A stretch of 64,000 nucleotides of DNA from Agrobacterium pusense (GTDB taxonomy: Bacteria; Pseudomonadota; Alphaproteobacteria; Rhizobiales; Rhizobiaceae). Shown one piece after another: positions 44,156 to 52,948 of the stretch (positions within the stretch are counted from its first letter, which is position 1; each line of letters begins with the position of its first letter). The notes under the pieces are model-generated. The model made no database searches. It saw only the letters and a program-made list of their open reading frames with translations, and had not been told where the DNA came from. Position numbers and translations under genes: made by a program. Where the stretch lies: assembly GCF_900102105.1 (NCBI RefSeq), contig NZ_FNBB01000009.1, forward strand, positions 124,001 to 188,000, in the 5' to 3' direction.

Positions 44156-45613
44156 TCACACGCCCGATGCCGGAATGCCTGTGCGTTCCACCTTGCGTGG
44201 CGATACGAGCTCCTTCCAGGTGGAAAGCGCCTGGCTGACGGCCGGATAGGGGTCGCGGGCGATGAACTGGCCGTGGCCGGCCTGTGTCTCGATGGTGCCT
44301 TCCTCGACGCTCACCAGCCCGCGCGAGAGCGTGTAGCGCGGCAGGCCTTTTACCCTGTGTCCTTCGAACACGTTGTAATCGATGGCCGATTGTTGGCTCG
44401 CGGCACTGATGGTCTTTGTAAGCGCCGGGTCCCAGACAACGATATCGGCGTCGCTGCCGACAAGGATCGCGCCTTTTCTCGGATAGATGTTGAGGATCTT
44501 GGCGATGTTGGTGGAAGTGACGGCGACGAACTCGTTCATCGTCAGCCGGCCGGTCGCCACGCCGTGGGTCCAGAGCAGCGGCATGCGGTCTTCGAGCCCG
44601 CCGGTGCCGTTCGGTATCTTGCGGAAATCACCGAGGCCGAAACGTTTCTGATCTGTGGTGAAGGCACAATGGTCGGTCGCCACACATTGCAGCGAGCCGG
44701 AGGCGAGACCCGCCCAGAGGCTGTCCTGATGCTGACGGTTGCGGAAGGGCGGTGACATCACCCGGCGGGCGGCATGGTCCCAGTCGGGATGGGCATATTC
44801 GCCTTCGTCGAGGATCAGGTGCTGGATCAGCGGCTCGCCATAAACCCGCATGCCGTTTTGCCGGGCGCGGCGGATGGCTTCATGGGCCTGTTCGCAGGAG
44901 GTGTGGACGACGTAAAGCGGCGCACCGGCCATATCGGCGATGATGATGGCGCGGTTGGTGGCCTCGCCTTCCACGGAGGGCGGGCGGGAATAGGCGTGCG
45001 CCTCCGGCCCGACATTGCCTTCCGCCATCAGTTTTTCCTGCATCTGCGCGACGATATCGCCGTTTTCCGCATGCACGAAGGGAATGGCGCCGAGCTCCGC
45101 GCAGCGCGAGAAGGAGGCGAACATCTCGTCGTCATTCACCATCAGCGCGCCTTTATAGGCCATGAAGTGCTTGAAGGAGTTGATGCCCTTTTCCTGAACC
45201 ACCGTCTTCATCTCATCGAAGACCTGTTCGCCCCACCAGGTGACGGCCATGTGGAAGGAGTAATCGCAATTGGCGCGCGTCGCCTTGTTGTCCCAGCGTT
45301 GCAGGGCATCGAGAAGCGACTGCCCCGGCTCCGGCAGGCAGAAATCCACCACCATGGTCGTGCCGCCGGAAAGCGCCGCCCGCGTGCCGCTCTCGAAATC
45401 ATCGGCGGAATAGGTGCCCATGAAGGGCATTTCCAGATGCACATGCGGATCGATGCCGCCGGGCATCACGTAACATCCGGTGGCATCCAGCACGGTGCCG
45501 CCGGTGAGATCAGGGCCGATCTCGGTGATTTTGCCATCCTCGATCTTCACATCTGCCTTGTAGGTGAGGTCGGCGGTGACGATGGTGCCGTTCTTGATGA
45601 TGGTAGCGGTCAT
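44156..45613 (-). CDS. hydA: Dihydropyrimidinase (D-hydantoinase)
   Basis: This 485-residue zinc amidohydrolase opens dihydrouracil or dihydrothymine to the N-carbamoyl-beta-amino acid. Metal ligands are in GGIDPHVHLEMPFMG near residue 56. The carbamylated lysine is in FKHFMAYKGALMV near residue 150, further His in VHAENGD near residue 183 and YVVHTSCEQAHEAI near residue 235, and Asp in CVATDHCAF near residue 314. ATG 45613 overlaps the upstream gene's stop by four bases. This is the second step of reductive pyrimidine degradation; no first-step dehydrogenase lies in the window. Confidence 0.94.
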   Translation of the reverse strand: MTATIIKNGTIVTADLTYKADVKIEDGKITEIGPDLTGGTVLDATGCYVMPGGIDPHVHLEMPFMGTYSADDFESGTRAALSGGTTMVVDFCLPEPGQSLLDALQRWDNKATRANCDYSFHMAVTWWGEQVFDEMKTVVQEKGINSFKHFMAYKGALMVNDDEMFASFSRCAELGAIPFVHAENGDIVAQMQEKLMAEGNVGPEAHAYSRPPSVEGEATNRAIIIADMAGAPLYVVHTSCEQAHEAIRRARQNGMRVYGEPLIQHLILDEGEYAHPDWDHAARRVMSPPFRNRQHQDSLWAGLASGSLQCVATDHCAFTTDQKRFGLGDFRKIPNGTGGLEDRMPLLWTHGVATGRLTMNEFVAVTSTNIAKILNIYPRKGAILVGSDADIVVWDPALTKTISAASQQSAIDYNVFEGHRVKGLPRYTLSRGLVSVEEGTIETQAGHGQFIARDPYPAVSQALSTWKELVSPRKVERTGIPASGV

Positions 45614-46857
45614 TCTACGATCTCCGCAGTCTCCAGCACGGCATGCAGCAACACGTCGCAGCCGGCCTTTGCCCATTCGGGTGAAATTTCTTCGGCCTCA
45701 TTGTGGGAAAGCCCGTCCACGCAGGGGCAGAAGATCATGGTGGAGGGGGCAACTCTGGCCGTCCAGCAGGCATCGTGGCCGGCGCCGGAGATGATGTCCA
45801 TGTGGCTGTAGCCCAGTCGTTCGGCGGCGGAGCGTACGCGCCCGACGAGGATAGGATCGAAGGTGACGGGGTCGAAATGGCCGATGGCTTCGATCGAGCA
45901 GCCGACGCCGAGTTCTTCGGCGATGGCGGGCACCTCGCGTTCGAAGATGGCGCGCATGCTGTCGAGCTTTGCCTGCGAGGGGGTTCTGAGGTCGATGGTG
46001 AAGACCACCTTGCCGGGCAGCACATTGCGGGAATTGGGCGTGAAGATCATCTGGCCGACGCCGGCGACGGCTCCCGGCTGGTGAGCCATCGCCACTTCCT
46101 GCACCTTTTCGAGGATTCGCGCCGCGGCAAGGCCGGCATTAACGCGCATCGCCATCGGGGTGGAGCCGGTATGGGCTTCCCTGCCGGTCAGCGTCACTTC
46201 CAGCCACCACAGGCCCTGGCAATGGGTGACGACGCCGATCTGCTTGTTTTCGGCCTCCAGGATCGGGCCCTGTTCGATGTGATATTCGAAATAGGCATGC
46301 ATCTTGCGCGCGCCGACCTCTTCCTCACCCAGCCAGCCGATGCGTTTCAGCTCCTCGCCATAGGTTTTGCCGTCGGTATCCGTGCGGCTATAGGCGTAAT
46401 CGAGATCGTGAATGCCGGCGAAGACCCCCGACGCCAGCATGGCAGGCGCAAAGCGGGCGCCTTCCTCGTTCGACCAGTTGGTGACGACAATGGGGTGTTT
46501 CGTGCGGATATTGAGGTCGTTCAGGCTGCGCACGACTTCCAGACCAGCCAGCACGCCAAGCACGCCGTCATATTTGCCGCCGGTCGGCTGGGTATCGAGA
46601 TGGCTGCCGATATAAACGGGGAGCGCGTCCGGGTCCTCGCCGGCGCGGGTGGCGAACATGGTGCCCATGCGGTCTACGCCCATCGTCAGGCCTGCCGCTT
46701 CGCACCAGCGCTGAAAAAGGCTGCGGCCCTCCGCATCCTCATCCGTCAACGTGCGGCGATTATTGCCGCCGGCAATGCCGGGGCCAATCTTCGCCATATC
46801 CATCAGACTATCCCACAGACGGTCGCCATTAACCGTCAAGTTCTTACCCGCCGTCAT
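45610..46857 (-). CDS. Zn-dependent N-carbamoyl amidohydrolase (beta-ureidopropionase type)
   Basis: This 415-residue M20/AmaB-family enzyme removes the carbamoyl group from N-carbamoyl-amino acids, giving ammonia and CO2. Metal-binding motifs are GSHLDTQPTGGKYDGVLGVL near residue 82, NWSNEEGARFAPAM near residue 127, and FEYHIEQGPILE near residue 190, with a late histidine in SGAGHDACW near residue 360. With the dihydropyrimidinase it would complete the last two steps of uracil breakdown to beta-alanine. Allantoate amidohydrolase is a related possibility. It is the first gene of the operon, facing RutR across the operator. Confidence 0.88.
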   Translation of the reverse strand: MTAGKNLTVNGDRLWDSLMDMAKIGPGIAGGNNRRTLTDEDAEGRSLFQRWCEAAGLTMGVDRMGTMFATRAGEDPDALPVYIGSHLDTQPTGGKYDGVLGVLAGLEVVRSLNDLNIRTKHPIVVTNWSNEEGARFAPAMLASGVFAGIHDLDYAYSRTDTDGKTYGEELKRIGWLGEEEVGARKMHAYFEYHIEQGPILEAENKQIGVVTHCQGLWWLEVTLTGREAHTGSTPMAMRVNAGLAAARILEKVQEVAMAHQPGAVAGVGQMIFTPNSRNVLPGKVVFTIDLRTPSQAKLDSMRAIFEREVPAIAEELGVGCSIEAIGHFDPVTFDPILVGRVRSAAERLGYSHMDIISGAGHDACWTARVAPSTMIFCPCVDGLSHNEAEEISPEWAKAGCDVLLHAVLETAEIVE

Positions 46858-46966
46858 GAAGTGTCGTCCTCACCCGTTTTGTTTTTATCAAAGCAAAGCT
46901 TGTGCCGTTCCCTTTTTTGCCGGTTAAGATAACAGCCATTGCCTTGTGGCGGCGATGATGGATAAA

Positions 46967-46982
46967 TTGACCGGCTGGTAAA
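46967..46982. promoter_or_regulatory. Putative RutR operator
   Basis: TTGACCGGCTGGTAAA matches the RutR consensus TTGACCA-NN-TGGTCAA at 12 of 14 defined positions. It is in the 259-base region between the amidohydrolase gene (minus) and the RutR-like gene (plus), so one dimer site could control both. In E. coli RutR releases DNA when uracil or thymine binds. Confidence 0.75.
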
Positions 46983-47116
46983 CATTGCAAATTCGCGATG
47001 GCGTCAGCAAGGGAATTTGTGACGAAACGCAGTAATTTTGCCTAAGCTATGAACGTCGATTATTTTTTAAGCATACTGTAGCGGCAATTGCATTGAAAAG
47101 AAACAGAGAGCTGAGA

Positions 47117-47758
47117 ATGGCCATACCGCGCGCAGCGAAAACACAGAAGCGGACCCGCATTCAGGAGGAAAAGCAGGAAGCGATTCTTGAAGCCGCGCTC
47201 AGTGTTTTTTCCACGAATGGTTTCCGCGGCTCCACCATCGACCAGATTGCGGAAGCGGCCGGCATGTCCAAGCCGAATGTGCTTTATTACTTCCGCACCA
47301 AGGAGGCGATGCATCGTGCGCTGATCGAGCGGGTGCTGGACACGTGGCTCGACCCGCTGCGCGCTTTCGATGCCGAGGGTAATCCTGAAAGCGAGATCCG
47401 CTCCTATATTCGTCGCAAGCTGGAAATGTCGCGCGATTTCCCGCGCGAAAGCCGGCTGTTTGCGAACGAAATACTGCAGGGCGCGCCGCATATCGAGGAT
47501 GAACTGAAGGGCCCGTTGAAACAGCTGGTGGATGAGAAGGCCGAGGTGATCCGCGCGTGGGTGAAGGCCGGGCGGATGGCCAAATGTGACCCTTACCACC
47601 TTATTTTCTCGATCTGGTCGACCACGCAGCACTATGCCGATTTCGATGTACAGGTGCGGGCGGTTCTGGGCGACAAGAATGGCGGCGAGGGACGTTTCGA
47701 AGACGCGGCCCGCCATCTGGAACAGCTTTTCATGGGCGGGTTGCGGATAAACGGCTGA
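47117..47758 (+). CDS. rutR: TetR-family regulator RutR-like
   Basis: This 213-residue repressor has the TetR DNA-binding domain at residues 20-66 (ALSVFSTNGFRGSTIDQIAE, then NVLYYFRTKEAMHRALI). The ligand domain has the RutR features SRLFANEILQGAPHI near residue 118, DPYHLIFSIWSTTQHYADFD near residue 162, and VLGDKN. It is divergent from the pyrimidine operon, with a near-consensus RutR operator between them. ATG 47117 with AGAGAG upstream is chosen over a TTG eight codons earlier. Uracil or thymine is the likely inducer. Confidence 0.9.
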   Translation: MAIPRAAKTQKRTRIQEEKQEAILEAALSVFSTNGFRGSTIDQIAEAAGMSKPNVLYYFRTKEAMHRALIERVLDTWLDPLRAFDAEGNPESEIRSYIRRKLEMSRDFPRESRLFANEILQGAPHIEDELKGPLKQLVDEKAEVIRAWVKAGRMAKCDPYHLIFSIWSTTQHYADFDVQVRAVLGDKNGGEGRFEDAARHLEQLFMGGLRING

Positions 47759-47921
47759 TCGGCGTGCTTCTCGCGATTATGTGATAAGCCCTCCGCATAA
47801 AAACATGAGGAAATTTATCACCTTTATACTTTACTCCAAAACTCATCTTTATTATGGTGCCGGCATCCCGAACGTCGGGGCCCGATATCGGGGTATCAAA
47901 AACCAACCGGCAGGTGAGGGA

Positions 47922-48347
47922 ATGGCACGCAAGGAAAAGAAGAAGGCCGAACGTGGCGGCAAGCAGGGCAAAGGCGCTCCCCAGACCGAGCGGGACGTGG
48001 CCGAACAGCAGCTTTCCGGTCCGAAAAGCTTTCTTTATGTCGGCGGCCGTGACTGTCAGGTTGCCCATCTTCGCCAGATCGCCAGCAATTTCGGCGCCGA
48101 ACTGATCCACCACGACGGCGGCCTGCGTGAGGCGGTGTCGCGCATCGATACCGTGCTTCCTTCCGTCGACTGCGTTTTCTGCCCGATCGACTGTATCAGC
48201 CACGATGCGTGTCTGCGGGTGAAGTCGGGTTGCAAGAAGTTCGGCAAGACGTTCATTCCGCTGCGCAATGGCAGCAAATCCAGTCTGGAGCGGGCGCTGC
48301 AGACGATGAATGAACGGAGCCCCAGCGATGAGCGACGAGCGCAATAA
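47922..48347 (+). CDS. DUF2325 domain-containing protein
   Basis: This 141-residue protein has a charged, Lys-rich N-terminus (residues 1-35) and a DUF2325 domain. LYVGGRDCQVAHLRQIA is near residue 38, ELIHHDGGLREAVSRID near residue 59, and a Cys-rich stretch CVFCPIDCISHDACLRVK near residue 83. The last part, IPLRNGSKSSLERAL, completes the family pattern. Six cysteines suggest metal binding, but function is unknown. It overlaps the next small gene by 20 bases. Start ATG 47922 has GGTGAGGG upstream. Confidence 0.85.
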   Translation: MARKEKKKAERGGKQGKGAPQTERDVAEQQLSGPKSFLYVGGRDCQVAHLRQIASNFGAELIHHDGGLREAVSRIDTVLPSVDCVFCPIDCISHDACLRVKSGCKKFGKTFIPLRNGSKSSLERALQTMNERSPSDERRAQ

Positions 48348-48615
48348 TTTTCCCGACGAGCACCGCACGGCGGACAGGCCGTGTGGTGTGGAACTGCACA
48401 AGATGGCCGAACAGGCGAGCGATCCGGCCACGACGGAATTTTATGACATCATCGGCGAACGCGAAAGACGCAGCCGCGCTGCCGGAAGCGGCGGCAATGT
48501 GGTGACCTTTCCTCATCAGCGCGCCCGCCAGCCGGGTGAAACGACGGCCTTTCAAACAGGGGTGGCGGCTGAAAAAGGCCGCAACATTCTGCCGTTTCGC
48601 TGGACGCGTGGTTAG
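48328..48615 (+). CDS. Small hypothetical protein
   Basis: This 95-residue hydrophilic protein overlaps the DUF2325 gene by 20 bases in another frame and reads on with similar codon style, so it is likely real. It has no membrane segment. Visible motifs are AEQASDPATTEFYDIIGERE near residue 25 and two repeats ending in VVTFPHQRARQPGE and RNILPFRWTRG, which look like the small rhizobial proteins with a conserved 'ILPF' end. I do not recognise a family. Its start ATG 48328 is supported by the coupled arrangement. Confidence 0.6.
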   Translation: MSDERNNFPDEHRTADRPCGVELHKMAEQASDPATTEFYDIIGERERRSRAAGSGGNVVTFPHQRARQPGETTAFQTGVAAEKGRNILPFRWTRG

Positions 48616-48706
48616 CGTTAAATCCTTGCCGAGAGGGCAAGATGGCGCCACGTGTGAGGGAAGCTCCGCTCGCACTCCGGGTCACGATGCAGATGCCCTA
48701 AAACAA

Positions 48707-49102
48707 TCAGCCTTTCGGCTTCAGAAACGCTCCCGCGCACAACACCAGCCAACCCGCGATCATGCCGATGCCGCCCAGCGGCGCAGCGTATGGAAACAGG
48801 CTATGGCCGGAAAAATGCCTGATAACGAGATCGCCGGCGAAGATCGCCGTGCCGAGACCGAGGATCAAGCCCGCCGGAATGGCGGTCCTGATGCGATCCG
48901 CACCGATATTGAGCGCGATAAGAACCGGCGCATGCGCCAGCGCCATGGCGGAGGCATTGCCGAGCATATAGGTTTCGCCGGTATGGGTGGCCGCGGCGGC
49001 AAGCATGACGCCGGCAGCACCCAGCAGGCTGCCCAGCAACAGAATGAAGGCCCGTAATCTGGCCCCGGGCACGGTCGCTATGATCGCGTTCTGCGTGGTC
49101 AT
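48707..49102 (-). CDS. DUF423 family membrane protein
   Basis: This 131-residue inner-membrane protein has four hydrophobic segments. GSLLGAAGVMLAAAATHTGE is near residue 22, NASAMALAHAPVLIALNIG near residue 46, LILGLGTAIFAGDLVIRHF near residue 76, and PYAAPLGGIGMIAGWLVLCA near residue 101. The pattern LGGIGMIAGWL matches DUF423, a family of unknown function. ATG 49102 overlaps the upstream haemoglobin stop by four bases, so the two are co-translated. Confidence 0.85.
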   Translation of the reverse strand: MTTQNAIIATVPGARLRAFILLLGSLLGAAGVMLAAAATHTGETYMLGNASAMALAHAPVLIALNIGADRIRTAIPAGLILGLGTAIFAGDLVIRHFSGHSLFPYAAPLGGIGMIAGWLVLCAGAFLKPKG

Positions 49103-49500
49103 TGGCTGTCCGCCTCCCGGTTCTGCATGTGAAAGGCGAGCCTCTCGATCGGGGGCCATATGATGTCGCGCAGCTTGGGATTTTCGATCGTCTCCTCCAT
49201 GGCGCGGCGGAAGCAGAGCAGCCATTCATCCCGCTCGGCAGGGCCGATTGGGGCGACGAAATGGCGGCGGCGCAGCATCGGGTGGCCGTGCTTCTCGACG
49301 TAGACCGGCGGTCCGCCAAGATATCCGGTCAGGTAATCGTAGAACTTCGCTTCGCTGCCGGAAAGATCGGCCGGGTGGATGGCGCGGCAGCGGGCTGCTT
49401 CCGGCAGGGTATCCATCAGTTGATAGAAGCGCCGGGTGAGCGCCCTGACGGTCGCATCGCCACCGATCGCTTCATAAAGGGTAATGGTCTCGCCGCTCAT
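49099..49500 (-). CDS. Group II truncated haemoglobin
   Basis: This 133-residue globin has the trHbII features: TLYEAIGGDATVRALTRRFY near residue 7, AIHPADLSGSEAKFYDYLTG near residue 40, and proximal histidine H80 in GHPMLRRRHF. A tryptophan in DEWLLCF near residue 91 is the G8 position. It should bind oxygen or nitric oxide in the cytoplasm. It is coupled to a DUF423 gene by an ATGA overlap. There is no local nitric oxide gene, though a Crp/Fnr gene lies 15 kb away. Confidence 0.92.
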   Translation of the reverse strand: MSGETITLYEAIGGDATVRALTRRFYQLMDTLPEAARCRAIHPADLSGSEAKFYDYLTGYLGGPPVYVEKHGHPMLRRRHFVAPIGPAERDEWLLCFRRAMEETIENPKLRDIIWPPIERLAFHMQNREADSQ

Positions 49501-49601
49501 AATCCGCCTCTTGTGGCCCTCCGGTCCTTATCGCTCCGTGGAGCCGGAAGAGCAACAGGGCACGGGCGGGGTGCGACATTTGGGACAGGTCAAACAGGAA
49601 A

Positions 49602-49623
49602 GATGCCGGGCAAGCCCGGCATC
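49602..49623 (-). terminator. Hairpin after the phosphomannomutase gene
   Basis: GATGCCGGGC / GCCCGGCATC is a perfect 10-bp stem with a 2-base nominal loop, 10 bases after the phosphomannomutase stop. On the minus strand it is followed by TTTCCTGTTTG, a moderate T-run. It may stop transcription before the haemoglobin gene. Confidence 0.65.
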
Positions 49624-49632
49624 CTGCGAACA

Positions 49633-51048
49633 TCACCCGAAATTACGGATGAGATCGAGCCCCTTGTTCAGCAGCGTTTCGGCCTCGTCCTGGTTGGCTG
49701 CCTCGACGTAGCAGCGCATTTCCGGAGCATTGCCGGAAGGGCGGAAGTGGATGGTGCTGCCATCGGTCAGTGCCACGCGCAGGCCGTCAATGTCGCTCAG
49801 CGCTTTGACGGTGCCCACCGGGGCGAGGAAGGCCTCGAGATTGGTCCGTGAGGCGCGCAGATGGGTCATCAGGGCGGCGCTTTTTTCCTGGGCGAAATTT
49901 TCCAGGCGGTCGGCCGCGGCCACCGGCAGATTATAGGCGGCGGCGATCTGCGACAGCGGTTTTTTCTGTTCTGCGGAGAGAAGCAGTACGGCGAGGATCG
50001 GGAGGAAGCTGTCACGCGTCGGCAGCGGTGAAAGCGGCCTGCCGTTGAGCGTGAAGGCCGATGCCGTCAGCAGGCCGCCATTGGCTTCAAAGCCCATGAC
50101 GCCATTCTTGCCGGCGGCGAGCGCCTCTGCCATGCCGGCGATGACGAAAGGCGAGCCGACTTTGGTGCGGATGACTTCGAAGGAGCCGCTCGCCTCGATG
50201 CCGGAATTGGAGGTGACGGGGGTGACGACCACGCCGGCATCGAGGAAATTGGCGGTGATGAGGCCGATGAGGTCGCCGCGCAACGGCACGCCGTTTTCAT
50301 CGGTCAGCAGCGGACGGTCGCCGTCGCCGTCGGCGGAAACAATGGCATCGAGACCGTGCTCTGGCGACCATTTCCTGAGAAGAGACAGCGTTTCCGGCGA
50401 GACTGCCTCGGTGTCCACGGGGATGAAGGTTTCGGAGCGGCCGAGCGGAACGACATCGGCGCCGTAATGGGCGAGAACGTCGACAAAGAGATCGCGCGCC
50501 ACCGTGCTATGCTGATAAACACCGATCTTGAGGCCGGAGAGAGCCTTTTCCGGCAGCAGCGCGATGTTGCGCTCGTAGAATAGTTCTGCTGCGATGGCGG
50601 AATGGTCTTCGGCAGTCGCCGTTTCGTCGCTGATGCCTTCCGCTTCGATTTCGGCGGCGAGGGCTGCGATGGCCGTCTCGTCCTGCTTGTCGATTTCGCC
50701 ATCCGGGCGGTAGAACTTGATGCCGTTGCGGTCGGCCGGGATGTGGGAGCCCGTGATCATCAGCGCGCCCGCCTTCAGCGACAGAGCATAAAGCGCCAGA
50801 GCCGGGGTAGGCACCGTGCCGCAATCGAACGGCGTGAGGCCTGCCTTTTTCAATGCCGCGATGCAGGTGGCGGACACATCGGGGCTCGAATCGCGGAAAT
50901 CGCGGCCAACGAGAATGGGGTCGCCCGCCTTTGCCTGGCCCGATGTGAGAAGGTGCTTCGCAAATGCCGTGGCATAAACGGCCGACGCTTTTCCTTTCAG
51001 ATCGACGGAGAGGCCACGAAGGCCGCTCGTTCCAAATTTCAGGCTCAT
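49633..51048 (-). CDS. Phosphomannomutase/phosphoglucomutase
   Basis: This 471-residue alpha-D-phosphohexomutase interconverts sugar 6- and 1-phosphates for nucleotide-sugar synthesis. The start MSLKFGTSGLRGLSVDL is typical. The phosphoserine is S101 in MITGSHIPADRNGIKFY, the magnesium loop is SADGDGDRPL near residue 243, the sugar-binding loop is GFEANGGLL near residue 325, and the phosphate-binding end is RPSGNAPEMRCYVEA. ATG 51048 with GGAGTTGAGA upstream is used. It sits next to the polysaccharide genes and may feed mannose or a related sugar into them. Confidence 0.92.
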   Translation of the reverse strand: MSLKFGTSGLRGLSVDLKGKASAVYATAFAKHLLTSGQAKAGDPILVGRDFRDSSPDVSATCIAALKKAGLTPFDCGTVPTPALALYALSLKAGALMITGSHIPADRNGIKFYRPDGEIDKQDETAIAALAAEIEAEGISDETATAEDHSAIAAELFYERNIALLPEKALSGLKIGVYQHSTVARDLFVDVLAHYGADVVPLGRSETFIPVDTEAVSPETLSLLRKWSPEHGLDAIVSADGDGDRPLLTDENGVPLRGDLIGLITANFLDAGVVVTPVTSNSGIEASGSFEVIRTKVGSPFVIAGMAEALAAGKNGVMGFEANGGLLTASAFTLNGRPLSPLPTRDSFLPILAVLLLSAEQKKPLSQIAAAYNLPVAAADRLENFAQEKSAALMTHLRASRTNLEAFLAPVGTVKALSDIDGLRVALTDGSTIHFRPSGNAPEMRCYVEAANQDEAETLLNKGLDLIRNFG

Positions 51049-51305
51049 TCTCAACTCCGCTTCCGTAAAATCCTTGAGGGCCAAATGGATAGTTCAAAAA
51101 TGTAACGCTTGAAAGAACCGTATCGATCCATTCACGTCAATCCTCCCCTTCCCTGTAGGCCGCGAATAGGCGATGATGACGGCAATGATGCGGGTAACCT
51201 AAAATTCACCCGTCATATTTAAACTTGCCCGTCGATAGCGGCTATGGCGACGATGAGGATCATCGGTTGCCGGCTTTTTTTGGTTCGTTCGAGTTGGATT
51301 GGCTG

Positions 51306-52928
51306 ATGTACAGGCTTCAAAAGGCGGGACATAAGCAGGTACGTCCGCTCGATGAAAAAACGGCGCCGGCCGCGAAAACTCATGGTTCCCTGCTGGATGA
51401 TCTGGTGGATGACGACGAGGTTTTCGAGCGCACGGTGCTGAAAGAGCATCTCGAGCCGAAACCGGCCGCGGCTGCCGTCGAGCCCGCTCCGGCCGCGAGA
51501 CCGGTGAAGGCGTCGTCGCCCAGCGGAAGTCTGGCCGCAGCATTGCCGGGCCTCAGCCATATCGACAGGATCGGCGTTGACGACGTCCTCATCTGGCTTC
51601 GCAGGGGCATCGTCTGGATCGTTCTGGCTATCATTCTCTGCGTCGCGGCTGCGCTCAGCTATGCGTATATGACGCCGCCACGCTACACGGCTTATACGGA
51701 TATCGTCGTCAATCCCTCCAATCTCAACGTTGTCAACGACGGCGTGTTCTCGCCGAACCAGCAGCGTGACACGCAGATTCTCGAAGTCGAAAGCAAGCTG
51801 CGCACGATCACGTCGCGCAACGTGCTGGCGCGGGTGGTGGAGGAACTGAAGCTCGATCAGGATCCGGAATTCATCAGCCCGCCGCCGCTCGCCCGGCTGA
51901 AGGCGATGTTTTCATCCAGGCCGGAAGATGGCGACAACCGGCTCGGTGCACTCCGCTCCCTCGGCGACCGGGTCGCAGCGGAACGCGACCCACGCTCCTT
52001 CGTGGTGACGCTTTCCGTCTGGACCAATGATGCCGACAAATCCGTGACGGTCTCAAAGGCCATCGTGAAGGCGTTTGAGACCGAGCTGTTCCAGACGACC
52101 TCCGACAGCAGCCAGCGTGTCGTCGACGATCTCAGGAAGCGGCTTGAGGAAATGCGCGAGAATGTTACTGCGGCTGAAAAGCGGGTGGCCGATTTCCGTC
52201 GCGAAAACGGCCTGCAGGAGAATAATGGCCAGCTTGTCAGCAACCTGGCCTCCGGTGAGCTCAATGCACAGGTTCTCGCGGCCCAGCAGCGCGTCATCCA
52301 GGAAGAATCCCGGCTGAAGCAGATGGAGGCGGCAATCGCGCAGAACCGCACGCAAAGCGATGCGATTTTCGATAGCCAGACCATGAACACGATCCGGGCG
52401 CAATACAGCACCCTGCAGCAGCAGATCGGAGCCATGACGCTGACCTACGGCGCGCGTCATCCGCGGCTGGCGACTGCAGGTGCGGAACGGGCCATGCTGG
52501 AACGCGGCATGGCCGACGAGGCGCGGCGCATTCTGCAGGCAGCAAAGACAAATGTCGCCGAAGCGCGCTCCTCGCTCGATGCGCTGCGACTGAAAGCCGT
52601 GGCGGAGCGTGCCAATGTCTTCACCGATAACGAAGCGCAGGTGCGGCTGAGGGATCTTGAGCGCGACGCCCGCTCGGCAGCGGCGATCTATGAGACCTAT
52701 CTTACCCGGTCACGCCAGCTCGCCGAACAGCAATCGATCGATTCCACCAATGTCCGCGTTATTTCGCAGCCGGTTGCGCCGAACTCCAGAAGCTGGCCGC
52801 CGGGCAAGCTGGTCTTCCTCGTCGCTGGCGGCGCGGGCGGCCTGTTTCTCGGCCTCGCCATTGCGATCGCACTCGGGCTGTGGGGTTATCTGCGCCGGGA
52901 CGATCATGCGGAAGCCGCGGCGCGTTAA
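51306..52928 (+). CDS. Wzz/GumC-type chain-length determinant without kinase domain
   Basis: This protein of about 540 residues is a polysaccharide co-polymerase. A cytoplasmic N-terminus of about 95 residues is followed by a Wzz domain with TM1 near residue 101 (IVWIVLAIILCVAAALSYAY) and the segment YTAYTDIVVNPSN. A long periplasmic coiled coil (about residues 235-430) is rich in Gln, Glu and Ala. TM2 is near residue 505 (GKLVFLVAGGAGGLFLGLAI), followed by a short tail. No Walker motifs or Tyr-rich tail are present, so the BY-kinase half of ExoP/Wzc is absent. The start is uncertain: ATG 51306 gives a complete domain; upstream starts exist. Confidence 0.8.
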   Translation: MYRLQKAGHKQVRPLDEKTAPAAKTHGSLLDDLVDDDEVFERTVLKEHLEPKPAAAAVEPAPAARPVKASSPSGSLAAALPGLSHIDRIGVDDVLIWLRRGIVWIVLAIILCVAAALSYAYMTPPRYTAYTDIVVNPSNLNVVNDGVFSPNQQRDTQILEVESKLRTITSRNVLARVVEELKLDQDPEFISPPPLARLKAMFSSRPEDGDNRLGALRSLGDRVAAERDPRSFVVTLSVWTNDADKSVTVSKAIVKAFETELFQTTSDSSQRVVDDLRKRLEEMRENVTAAEKRVADFRRENGLQENNGQLVSNLASGELNAQVLAAQQRVIQEESRLKQMEAAIAQNRTQSDAIFDSQTMNTIRAQYSTLQQQIGAMTLTYGARHPRLATAGAERAMLERGMADEARRILQAAKTNVAEARSSLDALRLKAVAERANVFTDNEAQVRLRDLERDARSAAAIYETYLTRSRQLAEQQSIDSTNVRVISQPVAPNSRSWPPGKLVFLVAGGAGGLFLGLAIAIALGLWGYLRRDDHAEAAAR

Positions 52929-52948
52929 ATCTGGGACCCCGCGCCGAC

